DNA of 36,005 nucleotides from Dyella silvatica (lineage in GTDB: Bacteria > Pseudomonadota > Gammaproteobacteria > Xanthomonadales > Rhodanobacteraceae): NCBI RefSeq assembly GCF_026283955.1, contig NZ_JAPDPE010000046.1, forward strand, positions 1-36,005, in the 5' to 3' direction. The translations under genes were made by a program, and so were the position numbers. The notes under the pieces are model-generated. The model was not told where the DNA came from and did not search any database. It saw nothing but the letters and a program-made list of their open reading frames with translations. Shown here piece after piece: positions 28,195-36,005 of this stretch; positions within the stretch are counted from its first letter, which is position 1; each line of letters starts with the position of its first letter.

Positions 28195-28832
28195 TGCGCG
28201 TGCTCCACCATGAAGGGCGCAAGCGCCGCAAGCGCCGATTGCAGCACCTCAGCCACCGGCTGGCTGGCATCGATCACTCTAAAGCGCAACGGCTCAGCCG
28301 CCGCACGCGCACGATAAACCGAACGCACACGTTCGAAAAAAGCATCGGTTTCGACCTCGATCCGATCCGCTTCACCACGACCGGCGGCACGCGCACGCCC
28401 GGTCGAAACGGGCAAGTCCAGCAACAAGGTCAGGTCAGGCCTGAGTCCGTCGGTAGCCCATCGCTCCAGCTCGGCGATACGCTCCAGCGGCTGACCGCGC
28501 CCGCCGCCTTGATAGGCATAGCTGGCATCGGTAAAACGGTCGCACAGCACCCATTGCCCGGCAGCCAGCGCCGGCTCGATCACTTCGCGCACCAATTGAG
28601 CGCGAGAGGCAAACATCAGCAGCAATTCGGTCTCCGCGGCCATGCCGCGTTGTGCAGGGTCGAGCACAATGGCACGCGCAGCTTCACCCAGTGGCGTACC
28701 GCCCGGCTCACGCGTCTGCACCAACGACACGCGCTGTGCCGTGATGTGTTCGCGCAAGCCGGCAAGCAAGGTGCTCTTGCCAGCCCCCTCGCCACCTTCC
28801 AGCGAGATGAATTTTCCGCGTATCAAGCTCAT
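28191..28832 (-). CDS. tmk: Thymidylate kinase
   Basis: Tmk phosphorylates dTMP to dTDP. The 213-residue product begins MSLIRGKFISLEGGEGAGKS with the P-loop GGEGAGKST (13-21). It also contains the DRF motif (CDRFTDASYAYQGGGRG) and a LID-like Arg-rich segment RARAAGRGEADRIE. The ATG overlaps the mltG stop (ATGA), and its stop overlaps the holB GTG. Confidence 0.97.
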   Translation of the reverse strand: MSLIRGKFISLEGGEGAGKSTLLAGLREHITAQRVSLVQTREPGGTPLGEAARAIVLDPAQRGMAAETELLLMFASRAQLVREVIEPALAAGQWVLCDRFTDASYAYQGGGRGQPLERIAELERWATDGLRPDLTLLLDLPVSTGRARAAGRGEADRIEVETDAFFERVRSVYRARAAAEPLRFRVIDASQPVAEVLQSALAALAPFMVEHAQ

Positions 28833-29866
28833 TGGCAGCGCTTCAATTGATAACAGGCGACATGGCGATTGTGTTCCTCCAGCGTGCGCGAGAACACATG
28901 ACCACCATCGCCCCGGGCAACAAAATACAGCTCATCACCCGCCGCCGGATGCATGGCAGCCCATAGCGCCGGCTTGCCCGGCAAGGCGATCGGCGTCGGC
29001 GGCAAGCCAGTGCGGGTGTAAGTGTTGTACGGCGTATCAGTGGTGAGGTCAGAGCGGTGAATATTGCCCGCATAGCGATCGCCCATGCCATAGATCACCG
29101 TGGGGTCGGTCTGCAGCAACATATGCATATTCAAGCGCCGTATAAAGACACCGGCAATTCGCGCACGCTCGTCGGCGCGGCCGGTTTCCTTCTCGACGAT
29201 CGAGGCAAGAATCAGTGCGTCATACGGCGTAGCCAGCGGCAGGCTCTTATCGCGCTCGGGCCACAAACTATCCAGCGTCTTACTCATCGCGGCATGAGCC
29301 CGCTTGAGGATATCCAGATCGCTGTCGCCTTTGACATAGGCGTAGGTCTCCGGCAGAAACCGCCCTTCAGCGGCCTCGCCAGGCGCACCGATTTTCTGCA
29401 TCAGCGCCTCCTCATCCAGATCAGCGCCGTCCTGGCGCAGATGCTCGGCCTGGGTCAGTGCCTGGCGCAGGTCACGAACACTCCAGCCATCGACAATGGT
29501 GAAATTGCGCTGCAGCACTTTGCCAGCCGTCATATTCGCGATCAGGTCGCGCGGCGTCATGCCGCTATTGAGGGCATATTCACCCGCGTGGAGCTTGCCG
29601 ACCGCGTGCATCTGCTCGGCGAGCAAGCGCCAATACAGCGGCGAGGCCGCGCTCAGCCCACGCTCGCGCAGCATGCGCACGATGTCCTTGAGGCTGTTGC
29701 CGCGGGCCACGTCGATACTCTCATTCGCCGTCGTCACATTGAGCGGCGTACGAGCAAAGCGGGCAAAATCAAACCAGCCGTAAACCACGCCAGCGGCGAT
29801 AGCCAACAACGCCAGCAGCACCATGATGCGCCACGGCGCCCGCCCGTAGATCTTGTTGCGACTCAT
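28829..29866 (-). CDS. mltG: Endolytic murein transglycosylase MltG
   Basis: MltG cleaves nascent peptidoglycan and is thought to end glycan chain growth at the inner membrane. The 345-residue product has a short cytoplasmic N-terminus, one membrane segment (about 14-32) and a LysM-like region (about 45-110). The catalytic domain follows, with GRFLPETYAY (168-177) and the catalytic Glu225 in LILASIVEKETGR. The C-terminal half has TDPTVIYGMGDRYAGNI and NTYTRTGLPPTPIALPGKPA, both family hallmarks. ATG 29866 overlaps the pabC stop (ATGA); an upstream in-frame start (29899) is less likely. Confidence 0.97.
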   Translation of the reverse strand: MSRNKIYGRAPWRIMVLLALLAIAAGVVYGWFDFARFARTPLNVTTANESIDVARGNSLKDIVRMLRERGLSAASPLYWRLLAEQMHAVGKLHAGEYALNSGMTPRDLIANMTAGKVLQRNFTIVDGWSVRDLRQALTQAEHLRQDGADLDEEALMQKIGAPGEAAEGRFLPETYAYVKGDSDLDILKRAHAAMSKTLDSLWPERDKSLPLATPYDALILASIVEKETGRADERARIAGVFIRRLNMHMLLQTDPTVIYGMGDRYAGNIHRSDLTTDTPYNTYTRTGLPPTPIALPGKPALWAAMHPAAGDELYFVARGDGGHVFSRTLEEHNRHVACYQLKRCQ

Positions 29867-30693
29867 GCCAACTCCATCGGAAACCCCAGCGCATGCCAAT
29901 GTTGCTGCATAGCATGGGCGACCGGGCCAGGCAGGAACGTTTTATCGTCCAACGCCCGAACCGGCAGCATGCCGCGCACACTGGAGCTGAGAAATAGCTC
30001 GCTAGCCTGCCACAGTTCGCTTAGCGACAGATCGCGAACCTGAACTTCACGTATCGCCAACACTTCGGCACGAGCCACCCCGCTCACCCCGCAGCGCTCC
30101 AACGCCGGGGTCACCAGCGCACCATCGATCACTGCGAACAGATTGGCCATGATCGCCGAAACCACCCGCCCGTCCCCATCGCATAGCAAGCCTTCGGCGA
30201 TGGCCGGGTCGCTCCATTCAGCCCGCGCCAACACCTGCTCCAGCCGATTCAGGTGCTTGATACCCGCCAACTGAGGCTGCATCGACAAACGCGTTTCGCA
30301 AAGCCGCATCCGCAAACCGTGCCGATAAACATCCACGCTCAATGCAGGCATCGGAAAAGCCGCGACGATACGCGTCGGACGAGCTGTCGCCGGCAAGGCA
30401 TAGCCACGCTCACCCACGCCGCGTGTGATGGTCATGCGCACAATCGCCTGCGGCAAACCATGTAGCACAGCCTGTGCCTCTTGCCATAGACATTCGGGCT
30501 CAGGGCAAGGCAGGCGTAGCCGTGCACAACTGTCTTGCAGGCGGCGCATATGACGCGGCCATAGCGGCGCCTTCTGATCGACGAAGCGAATCGTTTCAAA
30601 CAAGCCGTCGCCGTAAGTCAGGCCGCGATCCTGCGGATCGATCGCCCCCTCCGGCTGACCATTGACCAGGATGCGGCACGCTAGCGACGGCAT
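29863..30693 (-). CDS. pabC: Aminodeoxychorismate lyase
   Basis: PabC is a PLP enzyme (aminotransferase class IV fold) that converts 4-amino-4-deoxychorismate to p-aminobenzoate and pyruvate for folate synthesis. The 276-residue product has RGLTYGDGLFETIRF (23-37) and the PLP-binding Lys146 in LAGIKHLNRLEQVLA. It also has the RGVGERGY motif and the GVSGVARAEVL segment near residue 210. A branched-chain or D-amino-acid aminotransferase is the main alternative, but the direct overlap with pabB (TGATG) and mltG supports PabC. Confidence 0.93.
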   Translation of the reverse strand: MPSLACRILVNGQPEGAIDPQDRGLTYGDGLFETIRFVDQKAPLWPRHMRRLQDSCARLRLPCPEPECLWQEAQAVLHGLPQAIVRMTITRGVGERGYALPATARPTRIVAAFPMPALSVDVYRHGLRMRLCETRLSMQPQLAGIKHLNRLEQVLARAEWSDPAIAEGLLCDGDGRVVSAIMANLFAVIDGALVTPALERCGVSGVARAEVLAIREVQVRDLSLSELWQASELFLSSSVRGMLPVRALDDKTFLPGPVAHAMQQHWHALGFPMELA

Positions 30694-32045
30694 CAGCCAG
30701 CGACGCCTAACGCGCGCAGCAGGCCACGCGCCTTGGCCCGGGTTTCATCCAGCTCTTTTTCGGCTACCGAGTCGGCGACGATACCGGCGCCGGCTCGAAG
30801 CGTGACCGTGTCGCCGGCCAGAGTCAGGGTACGAATCAAGATATTCAGATCCAGATCGCCGTTACGGTCCAGATAACCCAGCGCCCCGGTGTAGGCACCG
30901 CGGGGGGCGTCTTCCAAGGCGGCAATGATTTCCATGCAGCGCACCTTGGGACAGCCGGTAATGGTTCCGCCAGGAAACGTGGCCGCGATGACTTGCCCCG
31001 GCGTCACGCCATCGCGCAATTGTCCTTTGACGTTTGAAACGATGTGGTGCACGTGGGTATAGCTTTCCACCACCATCAGCTCATCGACGACGATGCTACC
31101 TGGCATGCATACACGACCCAGATCGTTACGCTCCAGATCGATCAGCATGACGTGCTCGGCGCGCTCCTTCGGGTGCGCACTCAATTCACGAATCCGCGCC
31201 AGGTCGTCATCGCCCGCTATCCGCGGACGCGTACCGGCAATCGGTCGCGTTTGCGCCATGCCACGCCGCACCTCAACCAATCGCTCCGGCGAGGAGCTGG
31301 CGATCGACCACAGCGGTTGTTGCAGAAGACCGGCAAAGGGCGCTGGATTCGCCTGTCGCAGCGCGGCGTAGAGCGATGCCGCCGCCGGTGCCTGTACATA
31401 GTGCGCGTGCCAGGCACGCGACAGATTCACCTGGAAAATATCGCCAGCATGCAAATGCTCGTGAATACGGGCAACGCCATCGAGAAACCGCGACGGTACG
31501 TCTTCATTCAAAGCATCCACGGCCGGCAACGGCTGGCTCGCCCATGCCACGGCAAGATCGGCCTCAAGTAGCTCGAGCAAGGCCTCTTGGCCGGCCTCCA
31601 CAATCAACACCGTTTGCTCACGCTGATGATCGACAATGACCGCCGCCGGACAACGCAGCGCCAATGCGGTAGGTATGTGTTGTGGCGGGCGCAACTGTAA
31701 GCGCGATTCGATCTCGCCTGCCAATTCGTAAGCCAGCAGCAACACCCAGCCACCGTGAAAAGGCAGGCCATCGTCATACGGATCATGGGGCAAGCGCTCG
31801 GCCTGCCAGGCGCTGTCCAATGCCTCGAGAAAGGAGCCCGTCAGCAGACAGCCCTGCCCGTCAAGCAGATGGCCATCGGCATGCAGCGTCAAACTGTTTT
31901 GCGGAAAGGCAAACAGGATATCGAAGCGAGCCTGCGGCGTTCCGCGCACCACGCTTTCGAGCAGGCACGGATAGCGTGCTGGAAACATAGCGGCCGGCGC
32001 GAGTAAATCGCGCCGGCCGGGTAGCGTACGGACAAGGCTGGACAT
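30693..32045 (-). CDS. pabB: Aminodeoxychorismate synthase component I
   Basis: PabB aminates chorismate to 4-amino-4-deoxychorismate using ammonia from PabA (not in this window). The 450-residue product from ATG 32045 has PFHGGWVLLLAYEL (about 95-108). The chorismate-binding domain carries HAGDIFQVNLSR (199-210), SSSPERLVEV, RPIAGTRPR (267-275), HPKERAEHVMLIDLERNDLG and GTITGCPKVRCMEII. At the position where E. coli PabB has the catalytic Lys of PIKGT there is Ala270 (PIAGT), the state seen in anthranilate synthase. Context (pabC next) argues for PabB rather than TrpE. The frame is open for 57 codons upstream but overlaps fabF. It starts 7 nt after fabF. Confidence 0.92.
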   Translation of the reverse strand: MSSLVRTLPGRRDLLAPAAMFPARYPCLLESVVRGTPQARFDILFAFPQNSLTLHADGHLLDGQGCLLTGSFLEALDSAWQAERLPHDPYDDGLPFHGGWVLLLAYELAGEIESRLQLRPPQHIPTALALRCPAAVIVDHQREQTVLIVEAGQEALLELLEADLAVAWASQPLPAVDALNEDVPSRFLDGVARIHEHLHAGDIFQVNLSRAWHAHYVQAPAAASLYAALRQANPAPFAGLLQQPLWSIASSSPERLVEVRRGMAQTRPIAGTRPRIAGDDDLARIRELSAHPKERAEHVMLIDLERNDLGRVCMPGSIVVDELMVVESYTHVHHIVSNVKGQLRDGVTPGQVIAATFPGGTITGCPKVRCMEIIAALEDAPRGAYTGALGYLDRNGDLDLNILIRTLTLAGDTVTLRAGAGIVADSVAEKELDETRAKARGLLRALGVAG

Positions 32046-32052
32046 GCGCCGC

Positions 32053-33291
32053 TCAGATGCGACGGAAGACCAGGGTGCCGTTGGTGCCGCCAAAGCCGAA
32101 CGAGTTGGAAACCGCCACGTCGATCTTGGCCTCCCGTGCGGTGTGCGGCACGAAGTCCAGATCGCAACCTTCGCCTGGTTCATCCAGGTTGATGGTCGGC
32201 GGCATGACTTGGTCACGCAAAGCGAGGATCGAGAAAATCGCCTCGATACCGCCGGCAGCGCCGAGCAAATGACCGGTAACCGACTTGGTCGAGCTCATCG
32301 CCAGCTTGTAGGCATGATCGCCAAACACCCGCTTGGCGGCGAGCACTTCACCGAGGTCGCCCAGCGGGGTCGAGGTGCCGTGCGCGTTGATGTATTGCAC
32401 ATCGGTGGGATTGATCCCGCCGTCACGCAACGCGTTTTCCATGCAACGTGCCGCGCCTTCGCCACCCTCGCTCGGTGCAGTGATGTGATAAGCATCGCCA
32501 CTCATGCCGAAACCGGACAGCTCAGCGTAAATGCGCGCGCCACGTGCCTTGGCATGCTCGTATTCCTCCAGCACCAACACACCGGCGCCATCGGACAAGA
32601 CGAAACCGTCACGATCCTTATCCCACGGACGGCTCGCCTTGGTCGGCTCATTGTTGCGAGTGGACATGGCCTTGGCCGAGCAGAAGCCCGCCATCGCCGT
32701 ACCGGTCGTAGCGAACTCGGCACCACCAGCCAACATGACATCAGCGTCGCCGTACTGAATCATCCGCGCGCCCAGGCCGATGTTGTGCGCGGCGGTGGTG
32801 CACGCGGTAACACAGGCAATGTTGGGGCCCTTCAGGCCGAACATGATCGAAAGATGGCCCGACACCATGTTGATGATCGAGCTTGGTACGAAGAACGGCG
32901 ACACCCGACGAGGGCCCTTGTCGTGCAGCTCGATCGCGGTGTGCTCGATGGTGTGCAAACCGCCAATACCCGCAGCTACCGCCACGCCGATGCGCGGAGC
33001 ATTCGCTTCAGTCACTTCCAGCCCGGAATCGCGCAAAGCCTGAGTACCCGCAGCGATACCATAATGGATGAACGGATCCATCTTCTTGATATCTTTCGCC
33101 GCCATCCATTGCCCCGGCTCGAAACCACGCACCTGACCCGCAATGCGAGTGGCATAGGCGGTGGCATCGAAATGGGTGACCTCGCCGATGCCGCTGACGC
33201 CTTTGAGAATGTTCTCCCAGGCACTGGCAATGTCGTTACCGACCGGCGAAATGATGCCTAGACCGGTCACTACCACACGTCGTTTGCTCAT
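32053..33291 (-). CDS. fabF: Beta-ketoacyl-ACP synthase II
   Basis: FabF condenses malonyl-ACP with acyl-ACP in fatty-acid elongation. The 412-residue product has the catalytic triad Cys164 ([10 protein letters not shown]), His304 ([12 protein letters not shown]) and His341 ([15 protein letters not shown]), and the N-terminal [15 protein letters not shown]. The ATG at 33291 has GAAGGAAG upstream. It follows acpP, but a terminator lies in the 204-nt gap, so fabF transcription is partial read-through or has its own promoter. pabB starts 7 nt after it. Confidence 0.98.
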   Translation of the reverse strand: MSKRRVVVTGLGIISPVGNDIASAWENILKGVSGIGEVTHFDATAYATRIAGQVRGFEPGQWMAAKDIKKMDPFIHYGIAAGTQALRDSGLEVTEANAPRIGVAVAAGIGGLHTIEHTAIELHDKGPRRVSPFFVPSSIINMVSGHLSIMFGLKGPNIACVTACTTAAHNIGLGARMIQYGDADVMLAGGAEFATTGTAMAGFCSAKAMSTRNNEPTKASRPWDKDRDGFVLSDGAGVLVLEEYEHAKARGARIYAELSGFGMSGDAYHITAPSEGGEGAARCMENALRDGGINPTDVQYINAHGTSTPLGDLGEVLAAKRVFGDHAYKLAMSSTKSVTGHLLGAAGGIEAIFSILALRDQVMPPTINLDEPGEGCDLDFVPHTAREAKIDVAVSNSFGFGGTNGTLVFRRI

Positions 33292-33312
33292 GCTGTTCTT
33301 CCTTCATAGTTC

Positions 33313-33344
33313 CGTGGAGCTGCCGCGATGGCAGTCGTTCCACG
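33313..33344 (-). repeat. Hairpin in the fabF leader
   Basis: CGTGGA/TCCACG outer arms (33313-33318, 33339-33344) and CTGCC/GGCAG inner arms (33320-33324, 33330-33334) form an interrupted stem. On the minus strand it ends 21 nt before the fabF ATG. It lacks a T run. It may affect fabF mRNA stability or translation. Confidence 0.45.
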
Positions 33345-33427
33345 TCTGTCGCGGCCACGTCATCATGCTTTGTGCGGCTCGTATCCTGCGAACCATACGG
33401 GGTCGGACGTTGCGAAATGCAGAAACG

Positions 33428-33454
33428 AAAACTGCGCCATAGCGGCGCAGCTTT
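33428..33454 (-). terminator. Terminator between acpP and fabF
   Basis: An 11-bp stem including one G-U pair (core CTGCGCC/GGCGCAG, loop of 5) is followed on the minus strand by TTTTCGTTT. It lies 42 nt past the acpP stop. Partial termination here would let acpP, one of the most abundant proteins, be made in excess over fabF. Confidence 0.7.
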
Positions 33455-33495
33455 CGGTATCGATGGGTAATGAGCACCAGCTCACTACGGATCGA

Positions 33496-33738
33496 TCATG
33501 CCTTCTCGGTGTGAGCCTTGATGTAATCGACAGCCTGCTGCACCGTGGTGATCTTCTCGGCTTCTTCGTCGGGGATCTCGCACTCGAACTCTTCTTCGAG
33601 AGCCATCACCAGCTCAACGGTATCCAGCGAGTCAGCGCCCAGATCATCCACGAACGAGGCGTTCGCCGTGACATCATCTTCTTTCACGCCCAACTGCTCG
33701 ACGACGATTTTCTTAACGCGTTCTTCGATGGTGCTCAT
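33496..33738 (-). CDS. acpP: Acyl carrier protein
   Basis: The 80-residue acidic product from ATG 33738 ([20 protein letters not shown]) has Ser37 in [10 protein letters not shown], the site of 4'-phosphopantetheine attachment. AcpP carries growing acyl chains for fatty-acid, lipid A and lipoate synthesis. The frame extends six codons upstream, but GGGAGG precedes the chosen ATG and the family starts here. A terminator follows. It is separated from fabG by an inserted membrane glycosyltransferase gene, where fabG-acpP are usually adjacent. Confidence 0.98.
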   Translation of the reverse strand: MSTIEERVKKIVVEQLGVKEDDVTANASFVDDLGADSLDTVELVMALEEEFECEIPDEEAEKITTVQQAVDYIKAHTEKA

Positions 33739-33804
33739 GTTGCCAATACCTCCCAAGGGGAAAATTGCTTATCTACGCCGGTCTGTGTCCGGCAAGGCCG
33801 GCGG

Positions 33805-33810
33805 ATTGTA
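33805..33810 (-). promoter_or_regulatory. Candidate -10 box for acpP
   Basis: TACAAT on the minus strand, 66 nt upstream of the acpP ATG, matches five of six -10 bases. No convincing -35 box is visible at 16-18 bp. A small CCGGC/GCCGG hairpin (33789-33801) lies in the resulting leader. The rest of the 200-nt gap 33739-33938 shows nothing else. Confidence 0.3.
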
Positions 33811-33938
33811 ATGGCTAAGCGCTGAGGCCGCCACGGTCCTGGTTAAGCGCAGGCACCTGGCCAACGCGAAAGGGTAATTGTCGCCTAAAAAGTGGCCGCT
33901 GGCGATAACCCGCAGAAACATGCCCTGTTTGGCCTGCC

Positions 33939-35522
33939 TTATTCGGTGCGAACCGGGGTTATCGGCCAGGTCGCCGCTGGACGCAAGCCAGCCCAGCCAC
34001 GGGCAACGCGGATGCCATCCTGCAGATCCGCAGGCGCCGTGCTACGAGAGGACCATACGAGCAGAAAGCCATCCGGATGCTGCTGCGCCCACTGCAAGGG
34101 GTCGCCTGCCGTAGGCAACGGCTCCGGCAAACGTGCAAAAAACGTGATCAAGCCGGGCTCATCGCCGACGCGCGCCAGCGGCACGCCCTGCTGACGCAGG
34201 CTAGCGACACGCTGCGCAAGACCACGTACATCCATGGCGCCAAGCAACTGCATGTGCAACATAGGTAATAACGCCATGATCAGCAGCAGCGCCGTCAGCG
34301 CGACCCGCTGCTCCGGCGACGCCTTTCGGCGAAACAACACGATAACCGCCCACACCAGCAGCATCGCCGCCAGCAAGAACAGGCCGGCTGTCGTCTTATG
34401 ACCCAGCGGATAAGCCCAGGTGTCGCCTGGGCGCACGATAGTCCACACCAGCAGACACGCAACCAGCATCACCATCGATAACAATCGTCGCGGCGATAAC
34501 AATGACGCCTCGACTCGCAACATCGCCCCAAGCAACAAGGCCACACCCGGAAACAACGGCAGCAAATAATGCAGCTGTTTACCGCTGATGAAGCAGAAAC
34601 CAAGCAACGCCGGTAACGAGGCGGACAAACCGAATCGGCCCGCGACCGTATGCAGCGCCCCGGATACCGCGCTGCGCACACGCGTCCAGCGCAGCACCAA
34701 AGGCCAAGGCAGCAGGATCAGCGGCAGCCAGATCAAATACCACCAGAACGCCCGATTGTGGGCAAAGCTATCGACCACACGACCGGCGGTCTGGGTTACC
34801 AGCAATTCCTTCGCCCCGACACCGCCCCAGTGATGCACAGCGGCCAGCGCCCACAACAGCACTGGCAGCCCCGCCAGCAACACCGTCAGCAACAACACCC
34901 CGAGCTGCCGCCAAGTCGGCCGCGCGGCCTGAGGCATCCACCATCGCGACAACAACACGGGGCCCGCAAGGTGCAGCAGCATGACGGGCCCCTTGGTCAG
35001 CATGCCCAGGCCAGCGGCCAAGTACAGCAAGGCCAACGCCCAGCCATCCCCGCCCGACAACCATCGAATAAGGGCGAGAAAAGCCAGCAACACAAAGAAA
35101 CACAAGGCGATGTCGAACATCACCACGCCGGAAAACAGCAAAAAATAGAAAAACCCGAACAGCAACCATGGCGCCTGCCGCGCCTCAGCGCCGGCGAGAT
35201 GCCGCTCAATAAGCGTTATCAAACCGATGCAGCCGGCAGCAAACAGCACCGTCATGGCACGTGCCGCCCAGAACGAAACGCCAAACAGACTCCAGCCCAG
35301 ATTCAACAGCCAGAAGAGCAGCGGCGGCTTATCAAAATAAGGAAAGCCATTGAGATGCAGGGCGATCAAATCACCACTCTGACGCATCTCCCAGGCGATA
35401 CTGAGATAGCGCGTCTCATCGACCGGCACTGGCGGCAAAATGCCTAGCAGCGGCAGCAACAACAAGATGGCCAGCCAAGGGGGGATATCCAGGCGGGCAC
35501 GCGAGTGAACCGGGGCGTTCAT
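33939..35522 (-). CDS. ArnT-like membrane glycosyltransferase
   Basis: The 527-residue product from ATG 35522 (MNAPVHSRARLDIPPWLAIL) has about 11-13 hydrophobic segments. Near the N-terminus is VDETRYLSIAWEMRQSGDL (34-52), followed by HLNGFPYFDKPPLLFWLLNL, the hallmark of ArnT/PMT-type glycosyltransferases. These use polyprenyl-phosphate-linked sugars at the periplasmic face to modify lipid A, proteins or other glycans; Asp35 would be the catalytic acidic residue of the first periplasmic loop. The actual sugar and acceptor cannot be told. No other arn genes are present. It lies 100 nt after fabG and 200 nt before acpP, an unusual place. The frame is open 60 codons upstream, but that part overlaps fabG and is not membrane-like. 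Confidence 0.85.
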   Translation of the reverse strand: MNAPVHSRARLDIPPWLAILLLLPLLGILPPVPVDETRYLSIAWEMRQSGDLIALHLNGFPYFDKPPLLFWLLNLGWSLFGVSFWAARAMTVLFAAGCIGLITLIERHLAGAEARQAPWLLFGFFYFLLFSGVVMFDIALCFFVLLAFLALIRWLSGGDGWALALLYLAAGLGMLTKGPVMLLHLAGPVLLSRWWMPQAARPTWRQLGVLLLTVLLAGLPVLLWALAAVHHWGGVGAKELLVTQTAGRVVDSFAHNRAFWWYLIWLPLILLPWPLVLRWTRVRSAVSGALHTVAGRFGLSASLPALLGFCFISGKQLHYLLPLFPGVALLLGAMLRVEASLLSPRRLLSMVMLVACLLVWTIVRPGDTWAYPLGHKTTAGLFLLAAMLLVWAVIVLFRRKASPEQRVALTALLLIMALLPMLHMQLLGAMDVRGLAQRVASLRQQGVPLARVGDEPGLITFFARLPEPLPTAGDPLQWAQQHPDGFLLVWSSRSTAPADLQDGIRVARGWAGLRPAATWPITPVRTE

Positions 35523-35622
35523 GCGCAAATTTTCAACAGCGGTCCTTAGGCCGCTCTTAGCCACAGATGGCGTAATTGTTACCGCAGCCGGCCGCCCGAC
35601 GGCGACCGGCCCGGCCACTGCA

Positions 35623-36005
35623 CTACGGCATGTACATGCCGCCGTTGACGTGCAAGGTTTCACCGGTGATATAGGTTGCCGATGGCGACGCCAGGAAAGC
35701 AACTGCCTTGGCGATATCTGTCGCCTCGCCCAACCGGCCCAGCGCTATCTGGCCGAGCAACGCCTGCTTCGACTCTTCCGGTAAAGAGCGCGTCATGTCG
35801 GTATCGATAAACCCTGGCGCGACCACGTTCACCGTAATGCCGCGACTGCCGATCTCGCGCGCCAGCGACTTGGAGAAAGCAATGATGCCGGCCTTCGCCG
35901 CGGCGTAATTGGACTGCCCCGGATTGCCGGTCAAACCGATCACTGAGGCACTCGAAATAATGCGCCCTTTGCGCGCCTTCATCATCCCGCGCATGACCGC
36001 CTTGG
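35623..36005 (-). CDS. fabG: 3-oxoacyl-ACP reductase, 5' end outside window
   Basis: The last 126 residues of FabG are visible; the start lies beyond the right edge. They include [20 protein letters not shown] with the catalytic Ser, NYAAAKAG with the YxxxK Tyr and Lys of short-chain dehydrogenases, [14 protein letters not shown] and the C-terminal [15 protein letters not shown]. FabG reduces 3-oxoacyl-ACP with NADPH in fatty-acid elongation. An ATG at 35994 is internal, since the frame remains open to the edge. Adjacency to acpP and fabF (after the glycosyltransferase) supports FabG over other SDR enzymes. Confidence 0.95.
   Translation of the reverse strand, partial: KAVMRGMMKARKGRIISSASVIGLTGNPGQSNYAAAKAGIIAFSKSLAREIGSRGITVNVVAPGFIDTDMTRSLPEESKQALLGQIALGRLGEATDIAKAVAFLASPSATYITGETLHVNGGMYMP

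Noticed and set aside
32044-33261. A 405-codon open frame on the plus strand
   Set aside because: It is antisense to fabF with its full catalytic triad; no recognisable protein features.

Overview
The window is about 36 kb of high-GC (roughly 60% by eye) gammaproteobacterial chromosome. All 34 confident protein genes and the single tRNA lie on the minus strand, so transcription runs from the right end to the left. Gene content and protein flavour suggest Xanthomonadales/Lysobacterales, probably Rhodanobacteraceae (Dyella/Rhodanobacter-like). The clues are a Xanthomonas-type PilZ without the c-di-GMP motif, a 14-gene nuo operon with separate nuoC and nuoD, a class III PHA synthase subunit (PhaE), and the initiator tRNA-rimP-nusA-infB-rbfA-truB-rpsO-pnp block. 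The genus is inferred, not proven.

Layout in transcription order (right to left): (1) 36005-32053, fatty-acid synthesis: 3' part of fabG, an inserted ArnT-like membrane glycosyltransferase, acpP with its own terminator, then fabF. (2) 32045-25755, a tightly overlapping operon: pabB, pabC, mltG, tmk, holB, a PIG-L/LmbE deacetylase and pilZ. It links folate precursor synthesis, peptidoglycan chain termination, dTMP phosphorylation, DNA polymerase III clamp loading and type IV pilus control. (3) 25695-10523, the nuoA-N operon for proton-pumping NADH:quinone oxidoreductase (complex I), with a candidate extended -10 promoter upstream and a Rho-independent terminator after nuoN. (4) 10318-830, initiator tRNA-fMet with its own promoter and terminator, a second terminator just before rimP, then rimP-nusA-infB-rbfA-truB and rpsO-pnp. 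(5) 694-1, the 5' part of phaE, running off the window.

The genes are mostly housekeeping, and no CRISPR array, prophage or transposase gene was seen. The most unusual structure is the 267-bp spacer between nuoK and nuoL. It is a nested set of inverted repeats: 31-bp near-perfect ends enclose two further stem-loop modules. It fills the whole gap inside an essential operon, keeps an 87-codon frame open from just after the nuoK stop to a TGATG junction with nuoL, and supplies the nuoL ribosome binding site from its terminal repeat. Other points of interest are a perfect 20-bp hairpin in the rpsO-pnp leader, two terminators between tRNA-fMet and rimP, a truB gene without a normal start codon, a U1/U72 mismatch in the initiator tRNA, NuoG without the N7 cluster ligands, and PabB with Ala in place of the usual catalytic Lys.
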